From NCBI RefSeq assembly GCF_002571225.1, contig NZ_NVEC01000110.1, forward strand, positions 1 through 45,723: a DNA stretch of 45,723 bases. Reading direction: 5' to 3'. This DNA comes from Bacillus sp. AFS059628 (GTDB lineage Bacteria; Bacillota; Bacilli; Bacillales; Bacillaceae_G). Both the position numbers and the translations under genes were made by a program. Of the stretch, positions 1 to 7,546 are shown piece after piece. Position 1 is the first letter of the stretch; each line of letters opens with the position of its first letter. The notes beneath the pieces are model-generated. The model did no database searches. It was not told where the DNA came from and saw only the letters and a list, made by a program, of their open reading frames with translations.

Positions 1-30
1 TAAAGTTTCACTTTATATTATCGCTAAACT

Positions 31-58
31 AAAAAAGGAACCCCGATTAGGTCCCTTT
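31..58 (-). terminator. Intrinsic terminator of the AtpI-like gene
   Basis: Read on the minus strand this is a 9-bp stem (AAAGGGACC / GGTTCCTTT, one G-U pair) followed by a run of T. It lies directly after the stop codon of the AtpI-like gene, so that gene is last in its transcript and is not followed by an atp operon. Confidence 0.75.
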
Positions 59-60
59 CA

Positions 61-474
61 TCATAGCTCTATGTTTTTCGAAGCCTGTTCCCTTTGCTTC
101 TCTTCTTCTTTCACTACCTGCATATTTGCATAAGCTAAATTCGCAATCATTAAAAAGTGACCACCTAAAATGCCTGTACCGAATGCCCACATTTCCATTT
201 CATGCTCAATTTCATACATAATGATAGCTCCTAATATGGCTGCTGCAAATCGATTTAAAATTCCTAATCCAGGAGCTTTTTCTTTCATTACGATACTTTT
301 CCCGAGTTTCTCCACTCTGCGAGCTAATAACCAAAGGCAATATGCGCTTACAGCTAATCCGATACCAAATCCTGTTACTTGTTTTCCAAACGGAGTAATC
401 GTCCACATAAGTAGTAAACCACTAAAGATCACATACAATTGTAATCGATATACACGTAAGGCTGTTTGAATCAA
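61..474 (-). CDS. AtpI-like small membrane protein (ATP synthase subunit I family)
   Basis: A 137-residue protein with four hydrophobic segments (about 12-30, 33-50, 72-90, 95-113) separated by a basic loop with LARRVEKLGKSI. The layout, and a remembered resemblance to Bacillus AtpI (GxGIGLxxS, ARRV, a conserved N-R before helix 3), support the ATP-synt_I family. The start is TTG, chosen because TAGGAG lies 9 bases upstream. It is not next to atpB: a terminator follows it, so this is a stand-alone paralog. AtpI proteins have been linked to assembly of the c-ring and, in an alkaliphilic Bacillus, to Mg2+ uptake. The upstream co-oriented neighbour is a CNNM/CBS protein, a family tied to Mg2+ transport, but a strong hairpin separates the two. 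Function is inferred. Confidence 0.6.
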   Translation of the reverse strand: MIQTALRVYRLQLYVIFSGLLLMWTITPFGKQVTGFGIGLAVSAYCLWLLARRVEKLGKSIVMKEKAPGLGILNRFAAAILGAIIMYEIEHEMEMWAFGTGILGGHFLMIANLAYANMQVVKEEEKQREQASKNIEL

Positions 475-515
475 AATATCCGCTCCTAATTTTGCATTTT
501 TTATATTTAGAAGAA

Positions 516-543
516 AAGCAGCAACTTACACAGTTGCTGCTTT
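516..543 (-). terminator. Hairpin terminator overlapping the stop codon of the CBS-domain gene
   Basis: On the minus strand AAGCAGCAAC and GTTGCTGCTT form a strong stem with a 7-nt loop, followed by TTCTTCT. The stem contains the stop codon of the CNNM/CBS gene. It probably ends or attenuates transcription before the AtpI-like gene. Confidence 0.7.
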
Positions 544-1854
544 CTCTTCTTCTTGCTCTTGTTCCATCTTACGAATTTCAACGCGTTTAATTTGGTAAGC
601 GTCTTTTTCTAACACTTTAAATTCATAACCTTCCGCCTCAACGTGTTGTCCTTCTTCAATTTCATGATTTTGCATCATGATCCATCCACCGATTGTATCC
701 ACATCATCTTCTTCAATGTGTAATCCAAATAAATCTTTCACTTCTGAGATAAGCACTTTTCCATCAACAATGATATGTTGCTCGTTCACATGTTGAATTG
801 GTGGTGCTTCATCTTCATCATATTCATCACGAATTTCGCCGACGATTTCCTCCAAGATGTCCTCAAGCGTTACAATTCCAGCTGTTCCTCCGTACTCATC
901 ATATAAAACAGCCATCGGAATTCGCTTCTTCTGCATTTGAAGTAATAGATCGTGAATTGGAGTTGTTTCCATCACTTCAATAATCGGACGCATATACGAG
1001 CGAATAGATGATAAATCTTTTTGATCCTCGGTCATATATCGAATAAAGAAATCTTTTACATTGACCATACCGATAATATCATCTTTATCTTCTCCAAAAA
1101 TCGGATAACGTGTGTATCGCTCATTTTGGATTACTTTCATGTGTTCTTCTACTGAATCTTCCAGATAGAAACCAACGATTTCTGTTCGCGGTACCATAAT
1201 CTCTTTTGCAATACGATTATCAAATTCAAAAATGTTATTTACATACTTGTATTCAGCCTGATTAATTTCGCCACTTTCATAGCTATCTGAAAGGATAAGG
1301 CGTAATTCCTCTTCTGTATGAGCTACTTCATGTTCTGAAGCTGGTTTTAAACCGAATAAGCCAGTTACAACACGCGCTGAACTGTTCAATACCCAAATAA
1401 ATGGATACATCACTTTATAGAACATCATTAATGGACCTGCCAATAATAACGTTACCCTTTCAGCCTTTTGAATTGCCATCGTCTTCGGAGCTAATTCCCC
1501 AACTACAACGTGTAAATACGTCATAATCATAAAAGCAAGACCAAATGTTAATACTGATGAAATAGAAGGATTTAAGTTCCATTTCTCAAATAACGGGTGT
1601 AATAACTTTTCGATTGTCGGTTCACCTAACCAACCTAGTCCCATAGCTGTAACTGTAATACCTAATTGACAAGCAGATAAATATTCATCTAAATTTGTTG
1701 TTACTTTTTTTGCTGCTAAAGCACCGCGTTTTCCTTCCGCAACAAGCTGATCAATGCGACTTGAACGTATTTTTACAATCGCAAACTCTGCTGCTACGAA
1801 AAATCCAGTAAATGCGATTAAAATCGCAACCATGACTAAATTAAATATTTCCAA
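526..1854 (-). CDS. CNNM/CBS-domain membrane protein (hemolysin C / CorC family)
   Basis: This 442-residue protein has the standard CorC-family order. An N-terminal DUF21/CNNM membrane domain (about 1-190, motifs FFVAAEFAIVK and GELAPKTMAIQ) is followed by two CBS domains (about 210-330, with PRTEI and YDEYGGTAGIVTLEDILEE) and a C-terminal CorC_HlyC domain (about 350-430, DTIGGWIM). Relatives such as B. subtilis YhdP/MpfA are implicated in Mg2+ efflux and sensing. The start is TTG with AAGGGG about 6 bases upstream. The SD lies in the 3' arm of a 9-bp hairpin, which could limit initiation. A MerR gene lies upstream in the same direction, an arrangement I recall from yhdQ-yhdP. The acidic/glutamine-rich tail is ordinary for the family. 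Confidence 0.88.
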   Translation of the reverse strand: MEIFNLVMVAILIAFTGFFVAAEFAIVKIRSSRIDQLVAEGKRGALAAKKVTTNLDEYLSACQLGITVTAMGLGWLGEPTIEKLLHPLFEKWNLNPSISSVLTFGLAFMIMTYLHVVVGELAPKTMAIQKAERVTLLLAGPLMMFYKVMYPFIWVLNSSARVVTGLFGLKPASEHEVAHTEEELRLILSDSYESGEINQAEYKYVNNIFEFDNRIAKEIMVPRTEIVGFYLEDSVEEHMKVIQNERYTRYPIFGEDKDDIIGMVNVKDFFIRYMTEDQKDLSSIRSYMRPIIEVMETTPIHDLLLQMQKKRIPMAVLYDEYGGTAGIVTLEDILEEIVGEIRDEYDEDEAPPIQHVNEQHIIVDGKVLISEVKDLFGLHIEEDDVDTIGGWIMMQNHEIEEGQHVEAEGYEFKVLEKDAYQIKRVEIRKMEQEQEEEKAATV

Positions 1855-1861
1855 TGAATCC

Positions 1862-1882
1862 CCTTAGTTTAAAAAACTAAGG
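1862..1882 (-). promoter_or_regulatory. 9-bp hairpin sequestering the ribosome binding site
   Basis: Minus-strand CCTTAGTTT and AAACTAAGG form a perfect 9-bp stem with a TTT loop. The 3' arm contains the AAGG of the SD for the CNNM/CBS gene, and a second SD-like AGGAGGTG lies just upstream. A role in translational control is inferred. Confidence 0.4.
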
Positions 1883-1974
1883 TGTCCACCTCCTGTATAC
1901 TATAATGTTTTCTTATTTGTTTCTTAGAAAACATAGCCCGATACAAAAATTAAAGAGGTCGGATTTCACTTTTT

Positions 1975-2382
1975 CTATAATAATAGAGCAAGTGTCTGTA
2001 TTAAAGCTGTCGTTTGACCAGATAAAGATTTCGATATTTTTTCACGTTGTGAATCAGTCAATCCATCTAAAAGCGGCTTTAACTCCGTTAACTCTGCTTC
2101 TAATCGATGAATATGGTCTGTCACTTCATTCACTTGTTTCGAAACGTGTTCATTGATACCGAGCAGCTTCTTCTTCTCCTCGATTTTCTCTTTAATCTCA
2201 CAAAGCGGCATATGCATTTCTTTGCACTTCTCAATAAATTGTAATGTCTCAAATGCTGTTTCGTCGTAATAGCGATAATTAGATTGAGATCGCTCCGCTT
2301 TTAAGATACCTAGATTCGTATAATAATCAATCGTTCGTTTCGACACGTGAGCCATGAGAGCCAACTGTCCGATTCGATACAC
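1975..2382 (-). CDS. MerR-family transcriptional regulator
   Basis: A 135-residue protein. The N-terminal winged helix-turn-helix (1-70) carries typical MerR motifs (YRIGQLA, VSKRTIDYYTNLGIL, NYRYYDE), followed by a predicted coiled coil (about 75-110). The short C-terminus, about 25 residues ending LIQTLALLL, has no Cys-rich metal-binding loop. A thiol or metal sensor of the classical CueR type is therefore not indicated, although CKEMHMPLC in the second helix holds two cysteines. The likely start is GTG; the SD is weak (GGGAAG adjacent, GGGGAAG 12 bases upstream). It is transcribed towards the CNNM/CBS gene, about 120 bp away, and has its own promoter. The target is unknown; control of the neighbour is inferred from position only. 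Confidence 0.8.
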   Translation of the reverse strand: MYRIGQLALMAHVSKRTIDYYTNLGILKAERSQSNYRYYDETAFETLQFIEKCKEMHMPLCEIKEKIEEKKKLLGINEHVSKQVNEVTDHIHRLEAELTELKPLLDGLTDSQREKISKSLSGQTTALIQTLALLL

Positions 2383-2420
2383 CTTCCCAACGATCTTCCC
2401 CCCTTGTTTATATTACTAAC

Positions 2421-2449
2421 ATCATACAATACATAAACTGTACAGTCAA
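2421..2449 (-). promoter_or_regulatory. Sigma-A-type promoter of the MerR gene with a small dyad
   Basis: On the minus strand TTGACT (-35) and TATGAT (-10) are separated by 17 bp. A 10-bp palindrome ACTGTACAGT (2437-2446) straddles the -35/spacer boundary and could be an operator. The predicted start site is about 30 bp upstream of the gene. Confidence 0.6.
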
Positions 2450-2581
2450 ACGTGACGGTTTACTATTCATAATTTATACACAATTCCGCACACATCTAAG
2501 TATGTAGTATATTCACACTCTATAACTCTATCTATATAGTTAGATTGCTGTTTTTCGATATACCGATACTAAAATAGGAAA

Positions 2582-3451
2582 ATGGAATTCCCCGTTCCTT
2601 TCAACCTTTCTTACTGTAAAACATATGATAATAATAGTGAAATACAATCATTATTTATGCAATTGGAGGAGATTAAAATCACTAGGACAGTTATCTCTCA
2701 CTTTTATAACGAGGAGTATTTATTACCATGGTGGCTTATGCATCATACAAAAATATTTGATCACGGTATATTAATTAATAGAGGTTCTACCGATCGTTCC
2801 GTTGAAATTTGTAAATTATTTGCCCCCAACTGGGAAGTACGAAATTCAAGATTCCTTGATTTTGACCCCACTAATACTGATATTGAGGTGATGGAAATCG
2901 AAAGAGAAGTTTCAGGTTGGAAGATGGTATTAAATACTACAGAATTTCTTTGTTGTAATAATGTAGAAGAATTTTTCTCTTCACTTCATACGCTAGGTCA
3001 AAATATGTATGCGATAAGAATGATTGTCATGATTGATAAGCATGATTACAATTATTCCAAATTAAGATATTCTATTCCATTAGTAGAGCAACGATACCAT
3101 GGGCTTTTTCCTTATAAACCAGAAATCGGATGTGCCTGGAGATTTATACACAATCATCTTGATGGCGCATATTTACCTGGCAGACATTTTACTCGGCATC
3201 AACATATCGTTTATAACTCCCCTTCATTTATTGTTAAATTTTATTTTAGCCCTTGGAACGAACATGCAAAGGCAAGAAAATTACAAATAACACCTACCCT
3301 TTCAAAAAAGGGCATTCGAATGGGACTTCAAGCACATTATGGTCAATCCCCTGAGCAACTCGAAACTCGATTTTTAGAGCTTAGTAGCATAACACAAGAT
3401 CTTCGTAACCACCCTGAGTATCAACAATTATTCCCAAAATTCAAACCTTAA
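2582..3451 (+). CDS. Glycosyltransferase, GT2/GT92-like (copy A)
   Basis: A 289-residue protein of the Glyco_tranf_2_4 type. The N-terminal signature HFYNEEYLLPWWLMHH (about 40-55) is followed by DHGILINRGSTDRS, where a GT-A fold places its nucleotide-binding loop. Later it has GWKMVLNTTEFL, RFIHNH and GRHF. It has no membrane segment, so it is probably cytosolic. About half the residues match the copy at 7515-8366, with the first 60 aligned residues almost identical. It lies 115 bp upstream of the four-gene CDP-3-C-methyl sugar operon on the same strand but outside that operon's promoter. The obvious hypothesis is transfer of cereose or cillose to a spore glycoprotein. The start is uncertain: ATG at 2582 has only AGGA close upstream. 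Confidence 0.65.
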   Translation: MEFPVPFNLSYCKTYDNNSEIQSLFMQLEEIKITRTVISHFYNEEYLLPWWLMHHTKIFDHGILINRGSTDRSVEICKLFAPNWEVRNSRFLDFDPTNTDIEVMEIEREVSGWKMVLNTTEFLCCNNVEEFFSSLHTLGQNMYAIRMIVMIDKHDYNYSKLRYSIPLVEQRYHGLFPYKPEIGCAWRFIHNHLDGAYLPGRHFTRHQHIVYNSPSFIVKFYFSPWNEHAKARKLQITPTLSKKGIRMGLQAHYGQSPEQLETRFLELSSITQDLRNHPEYQQLFPKFKP

Positions 3452-3510
3452 TATTTCTCATCCTATCATGTTCCACACATTTTTACGCACTTAGCTAAAA
3501 ACTATACCAT

Positions 3511-3539
3511 TTGTATTTCATATGAATACTGTATATATT
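3511..3539 (+). promoter_or_regulatory. Sigma-A-like promoter of the CDP-cereose operon
   Basis: TTGTAT (3511-3516) and TATATT (3534-3539) are spaced by exactly 17 bp and lie 27 bp upstream of the ATG of the cytidylyltransferase. The operon is reported to be expressed during sporulation. I see a CATATGAAT stretch in the spacer but cannot assign a sigma-E or sigma-K box with confidence. Confidence 0.5.
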
Positions 3540-3565
3540 ATAAATTTTTATTTTAGGAGGAAAAA

Positions 3566-4333
3566 ATGAAAGCTGTTATTCTTGCAGGTGGATATGGAAC
3601 AAGGATTGGGGAAGAAACTCATTTAAAACCAAAACCTATGATTGAAATTGGGACAAAACCTATTCTATGGCACATTATGAGTTTGTATAGTTATTACGGC
3701 ATTACGGAGTTTATTATTTGCTTAGGCTATAAAGGATGTGCAATTAAAGAATTCTTTCTAAATTACAACTTACACATGTCCGATTTTACGATACATTTAA
3801 GTGACAATACAATTACGAACCACTCTCATCGCATTGAACCATGGAAAGTTACATTAATTGATACTGGTCTAAATACAGACACAGGTGGACGAGTTAAAAA
3901 AATACAGCATTACGTCGGGGATGAACCTTTCTGCCTCACTTATGGCGATGGATTAAGTAATGTAAATATAAAAGAACTCATTGCATTTCATAAAAAACAT
4001 GGAAAAATGGCAACTGTTACAGCCGTACAACCTCCTGGTAGATTCGGTTCTCTCGTATTAGATAAACAGTCTGTCACATCCTTTCAAGAGAAGCCACTCG
4101 GGGATGGCGGATGGGTTAACGGTGGATTTTTCGTTTTAAATCCTGATGTTTTCAATTACATTAGCGGAGATAAATCTGTTTTTGAAACAGAAACTTTAGT
4201 TCAGTTAGTAAACAAAAATGAACTAGCCGCATATCAACATTCTGGTTTTTGGCATCCGATGGATACATTGCGCGATAAAAATAAATTAGTCGAGCTATGG
4301 GAAAGTAATAACGCTCCGTGGAAGGTTTGGTAA
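3566..4333 (+). CDS. rfbF: Glucose-1-phosphate cytidylyltransferase
   Basis: A 255-residue nucleotidyltransferase, the normal length for RfbF. The N-terminal signature AGGYGTRIGEETHLKPKPM binds CTP. TYGDG (about 131-135) supplies the metal-binding aspartate, FQEKP follows at about 173, and WHPMDTLRDK near the C-terminus is typical of cytidylyltransferases. It converts CTP and glucose-1-phosphate to CDP-glucose, the first step of the pathway encoded by the next three genes. A strong SD (AGGAGG) lies 6 bases upstream of the ATG. The next gene starts two bases after the stop codon, so the two are translationally coupled. In B. cereus this four-gene operon has been shown biochemically to make CDP-cereose and CDP-cillose. 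Confidence 0.93.
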   Translation: MKAVILAGGYGTRIGEETHLKPKPMIEIGTKPILWHIMSLYSYYGITEFIICLGYKGCAIKEFFLNYNLHMSDFTIHLSDNTITNHSHRIEPWKVTLIDTGLNTDTGGRVKKIQHYVGDEPFCLTYGDGLSNVNIKELIAFHKKHGKMATVTAVQPPGRFGSLVLDKQSVTSFQEKPLGDGGWVNGGFFVLNPDVFNYISGDKSVFETETLVQLVNKNELAAYQHSGFWHPMDTLRDKNKLVELWESNNAPWKVW

Positions 4334-4334
4334 T

Positions 4335-5390
4335 ATGGCTTCATCATCTTTTTGGAATAAGAAAAAAGTATTTATTACAGGGCATACTGGCTTTAAAGGC
4401 TCCTGGCTCACTCTTTTTTTAACTTCTTTAGGCGCAGAAGTAGTTGGCTATTCTTCTCATCCACCATCCATTCCAAACCTTTTTGAGCAAGGTAACGTAG
4501 CAAAAGAGTGCATAACAATTAAAGGCGACATTACAGATTACGATTCTTTATTACACGCCCTAAAACATCATAACCCTGACATACTATTTCATTTAGCTGC
4601 CCAGCCAATCGTCACCACTTCATACAAAGATCCTATCGAAACATTTAAAACGAATGTTTTAGGTACTGTTCACGTATTAGAAGCGGCAAAACAGATAGAA
4701 AGTATACGCAGCATTATTAATGTTACAAGTGATAAGTGCTATGAAAATGATGGGAGCGGTAACCGTGCATTCGTGGAAAGTGACCGATTAGGAGGTTTCG
4801 ATCCTTATAGTGCGAGTAAAGCTTGTGCCGAACTAGTGGCAACTTCCTATCAAAACTCATTCTTCCGCACTAACACCCAGAATCTTGCCTCAGTAAGAGC
4901 AGGTAACGTTATCGGCGGCGGTGATTGGGCAAAAGACCGATTATTCCCAGATGTCATTCGTGCATATTTACAAGATGCTACGTTAAATATTAGAAACAAA
5001 CACGCTATTCGCCCGTGGCAACACGTATTAGATCCTTTACACGGCTATATCCTTTTAGCCGAAAAACTTTGGCAAGACGCCGCTTATGCAGAAGCGTGGA
5101 ATTTTGGCCCGATGAATGAATCTAACAGAACCGTTTATGAGGTCATTCAATCTATCATGAAATTATGGAATCAACCATTAACAGTCCTTTCTCCTCATAC
5201 AAATACCCCGTATGAATCACCAATTTTAACACTCGATAGTACAAAAGCAGTAAATAAACTCGGTTGGACTCCTAAGTTATCAACAGATTACTCTATTGCT
5301 TGGACTGTTGATTGGTACAAAAAATATGCATCTGGTGAAAATATGGAGTCTTTCACGCGACAACAAATCGATGCATTCAAAAATTTATAA
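4335..5390 (+). CDS. rfbG: CDP-glucose 4,6-dehydratase
   Basis: A 351-residue extended short-chain dehydrogenase/reductase. The NAD-binding glycine motif GHTGFKGSW sits at about 16-24, FHLAAQPIV at about 86, VTSDKCY at about 133 (Lys where the 4,6-dehydratases have it), and the catalytic YSASK at about 158-162. IRPWQHVLDPL (about 231) is characteristic of CDP-glucose dehydratases. It converts CDP-glucose to CDP-4-keto-6-deoxyglucose using tightly bound NAD. It is the second gene of the CDP-sugar operon, 1 bp after rfbF and 12 bp before the C-methyltransferase, with GGGGG as SD for the next gene. Confidence 0.93.
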   Translation: MASSSFWNKKKVFITGHTGFKGSWLTLFLTSLGAEVVGYSSHPPSIPNLFEQGNVAKECITIKGDITDYDSLLHALKHHNPDILFHLAAQPIVTTSYKDPIETFKTNVLGTVHVLEAAKQIESIRSIINVTSDKCYENDGSGNRAFVESDRLGGFDPYSASKACAELVATSYQNSFFRTNTQNLASVRAGNVIGGGDWAKDRLFPDVIRAYLQDATLNIRNKHAIRPWQHVLDPLHGYILLAEKLWQDAAYAEAWNFGPMNESNRTVYEVIQSIMKLWNQPLTVLSPHTNTPYESPILTLDSTKAVNKLGWTPKLSTDYSIAWTVDWYKKYASGENMESFTRQQIDAFKNL

Positions 5391-5402
5391 GGGGGCTATA
5401 AA

Positions 5403-6626
5403 ATGGAACAGAAAAAATGCCGTTTTTGCCACTCATTACTCGCAAATACTTTTTTAGATTTAGGCGTTTCCCCTCTCGCTAACTCATTTGTCGCTCCAGA
5501 ACACGCCTATAAAATGGAACCATTTTATCCGCTGCACACGTTTGTCTGTCCTTCTTGTTTACTCGTACAATTAGATGAATTTGAATCTCCTCACAATATT
5601 TTTCATGACTATTTATACTTCAGTTCTTACTCATCAAGCTGGCTACTACACGCTAAGCAATATGTAGAAATGGCAATTAAGCGTTTTAACTTAACAAACC
5701 ATTCAAAAGTAATTGAAATCGCAAGTAACGACGGGTACTTATTACAATACTTTCAAAAAGAACATATCGAAACGTTAGGAATTGAACCAGCAAAAAATGT
5801 AGCAGAAATCGCTATCCAAAAAGGAATTCCTACTGAAGTGAATTTTTTCAGCAATGACTTAGCAAAAAAATTACCGCAAGCTGATTTAATCATCGCAAAT
5901 AACGTATTGGCACACGTCCCGAACTTACATGATTTTATCGCTGGTTTAAAAACGTTATTAAAACAAGACGGAACAATAACAATTGAATTCCCTCACTTAT
6001 TAAATCTCATATCCTTTAAACAGTTTGATACGATATACCATGAGCACTTCTCCTATTTCTCACTTATAAGTCTTCAAAAAGTTTTAGCCCATCATCATTT
6101 ACAAATTGTCGATGTCGAAGAGCTTGCAACGCACGGTGGTTCCTTACGTATTTTTGTCAAACATCAAAGTGACAAATCCACTATCCATTCCAGTGTTACA
6201 AAATTAATCGAAAAAGAAGTAGATCACGGGCTAAATACATTAGATTGTTATCTCCTTTTTTCTAAACGCATCGAGCAATTGAAAATAAATATTTTAAAGT
6301 TTTTTATCGAAGCAAAAGCTTTAAACAAACAAATTATCGGTTACGGTGCGCCAGCTAAAGGAAACACCCTATTAAATTATTGCGGGATAGGAAAAGAATT
6401 TCTAGCTTATACAGTAGATAAAAACCCTCATAAACAAAATCTCCTTCTACCAGGAACCCGCATTCCAATAAAATCTCCAGAAGAAATTAAGCGTACAAAA
6501 CCTGATTACATTCTCATTCTTCCTTGGAATTTGAAAGATGAAATTATGAAAGAATGCTCTTTCATTCGTGAATGGGGCGGCAAATTTTTAGTAACCATTC
6601 CAGAAGTTGAGGTAATTGAGCCATGA
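5403..6626 (+). CDS. SAM-dependent NDP-sugar 3-C-methyltransferase
   Basis: A 407-residue three-domain protein. An N-terminal zinc-binding domain (about 1-60, CRFCH and CPSC pairs, with DLGVSPLANSF) is followed by a SAM-binding Rossmann domain (about 95-200, VIEIASNDGYLL as motif I) and a C-terminal C-methyltransferase domain (about 250-405, GYGAPAKGNTLLNY). This is the TylCIII-type organisation (Methyltransf_13/23/14). It is expected to add a methyl group to C3 of CDP-4-keto-6-deoxyglucose; the B. cereus enzyme was reported to do this in an NADH-dependent reaction. It is the third gene of the operon, and its stop codon overlaps the start of the reductase by four bases (ATGA). Confidence 0.9.
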   Translation: MEQKKCRFCHSLLANTFLDLGVSPLANSFVAPEHAYKMEPFYPLHTFVCPSCLLVQLDEFESPHNIFHDYLYFSSYSSSWLLHAKQYVEMAIKRFNLTNHSKVIEIASNDGYLLQYFQKEHIETLGIEPAKNVAEIAIQKGIPTEVNFFSNDLAKKLPQADLIIANNVLAHVPNLHDFIAGLKTLLKQDGTITIEFPHLLNLISFKQFDTIYHEHFSYFSLISLQKVLAHHHLQIVDVEELATHGGSLRIFVKHQSDKSTIHSSVTKLIEKEVDHGLNTLDCYLLFSKRIEQLKINILKFFIEAKALNKQIIGYGAPAKGNTLLNYCGIGKEFLAYTVDKNPHKQNLLLPGTRIPIKSPEEIKRTKPDYILILPWNLKDEIMKECSFIREWGGKFLVTIPEVEVIEP

Positions 6627-7546
6627 AAAAAATTCTTGTAACAGGCGGTAGTGGATGGATTGGTAAATATGTTGTAAATTCTCTTATACAAAAGGGCTAT
6701 GAGGTGCACGCCACTTACAATACAAAGAAGCCTTCTCACATCCCTTGCCACTGGCATAAAGTAAACTTACTTTGTGATGAAGAAGTAAAAAAACTCATTT
6801 ACGACATGAAGCCTAGTCATCTCATTCATTTAGCTTGGGAAGCAGTGCCGCCAGCTTGTTATGTATCTATCAATAATTACTATTGGCTTACGTCTAGTAT
6901 CTCATTGATTCAACACTTCACAACATGCGGCGGAAAGCGAGTCGTTGTTGCCGGTACCGGCGCAGAGTATGAATGGTTTAACGGTGTACTATTTGAAGAT
7001 TCACCGCTTCTTTCCTATAAAACACCGTATGCATTATGTAAAAACGCACTACACTCTTGGCTACAAACGTACGCTGAGCAAACAGGCCTCAACATGTGTT
7101 GGGGCCGCATTTTTCATATGTATGGTCCTCACGAACAAGGGAATCGGCTCGTTTCTAACATTATCACTTCCTTATTAAAAAACAAGGAAGCACTATGTAC
7201 ACATGGAAAACAATCAAGAGATTTCCTCCATGTGGGCGACGTCGCTGATGCTCTCGTAACAATATTAGAACACGACGTTACAGGCACAATCAATATCGCT
7301 TCTGGTCAATCTGTACAAATTAAAGAATTGGCATCTATCATTGCTAAAAAGATAGGAAAAGAACATTTAATTAAATTAGGTGCAATCCCCTTCTCTAAAG
7401 ATGAACCTTTATTCGTCGGCGTTCATGTAGAGCGTTTAAAAAATGAAGTAAACTGGAAACCAACATACGATCTAAATACAGGAATCGAAGAAACAATTTC
7501 ATGGTGGGAATCATTTATAAAAAAACATAACGATACGCATCACTAA
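6623..7546 (+). CDS. CDP-3-C-methyl-6-deoxyhexose 4-reductase (extended SDR)
   Basis: A 307-residue extended SDR. TGGSGWIGKYV (7-17) binds NADPH, HLAWEA is at about 69, and YALCK (about 137-141) is the catalytic Tyr-Lys pair. SRDFLHVGDVADA (about 193) is the usual NDP-sugar SDR signature. It closes the operon by reducing the 4-keto group. The B. cereus enzyme was reported to give mainly CDP-3-C-methyl-6-deoxygulose (cereose) and some of the allose epimer (cillose). It overlaps the upstream methyltransferase by ATGA. Its last 32 bp overlap the 3' end of the convergent glycosyltransferase gene, so there is no room for a terminator between the two coding regions. Confidence 0.9.
   Translation: MKKILVTGGSGWIGKYVVNSLIQKGYEVHATYNTKKPSHIPCHWHKVNLLCDEEVKKLIYDMKPSHLIHLAWEAVPPACYVSINNYYWLTSSISLIQHFTTCGGKRVVVAGTGAEYEWFNGVLFEDSPLLSYKTPYALCKNALHSWLQTYAEQTGLNMCWGRIFHMYGPHEQGNRLVSNIITSLLKNKEALCTHGKQSRDFLHVGDVADALVTILEHDVTGTINIASGQSVQIKELASIIAKKIGKEHLIKLGAIPFSKDEPLFVGVHVERLKNEVNWKPTYDLNTGIEETISWWESFIKKHNDTHH

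Noticed and set aside
1-16. A 16-bp sequence at the left edge is the exact reverse complement of 45411-45426, suggesting the window is bounded by inverted repeats.
   Set aside because: The match does not extend, is AT-rich, and a 16-bp inverted match within 45 kb is not rare. Nothing between the copies looks like one mobile unit, and the right copy is not at the window end.
526-1854. Hemolysin, as this family is often labelled.
   Set aside because: The CNNM plus CBS plus CorC_HlyC architecture is that of ion-transport-related membrane proteins; there is no toxin feature.
3521-3530. Sporulation sigma-E/sigma-K box (CATATGAATA) before the CDP-cereose operon.
   Set aside because: The spacing and bases differ from both consensus -10 boxes and no -35 partner is clear; a 17-bp-spaced sigma-A-like promoter fits better, although sporulation expression is reported.
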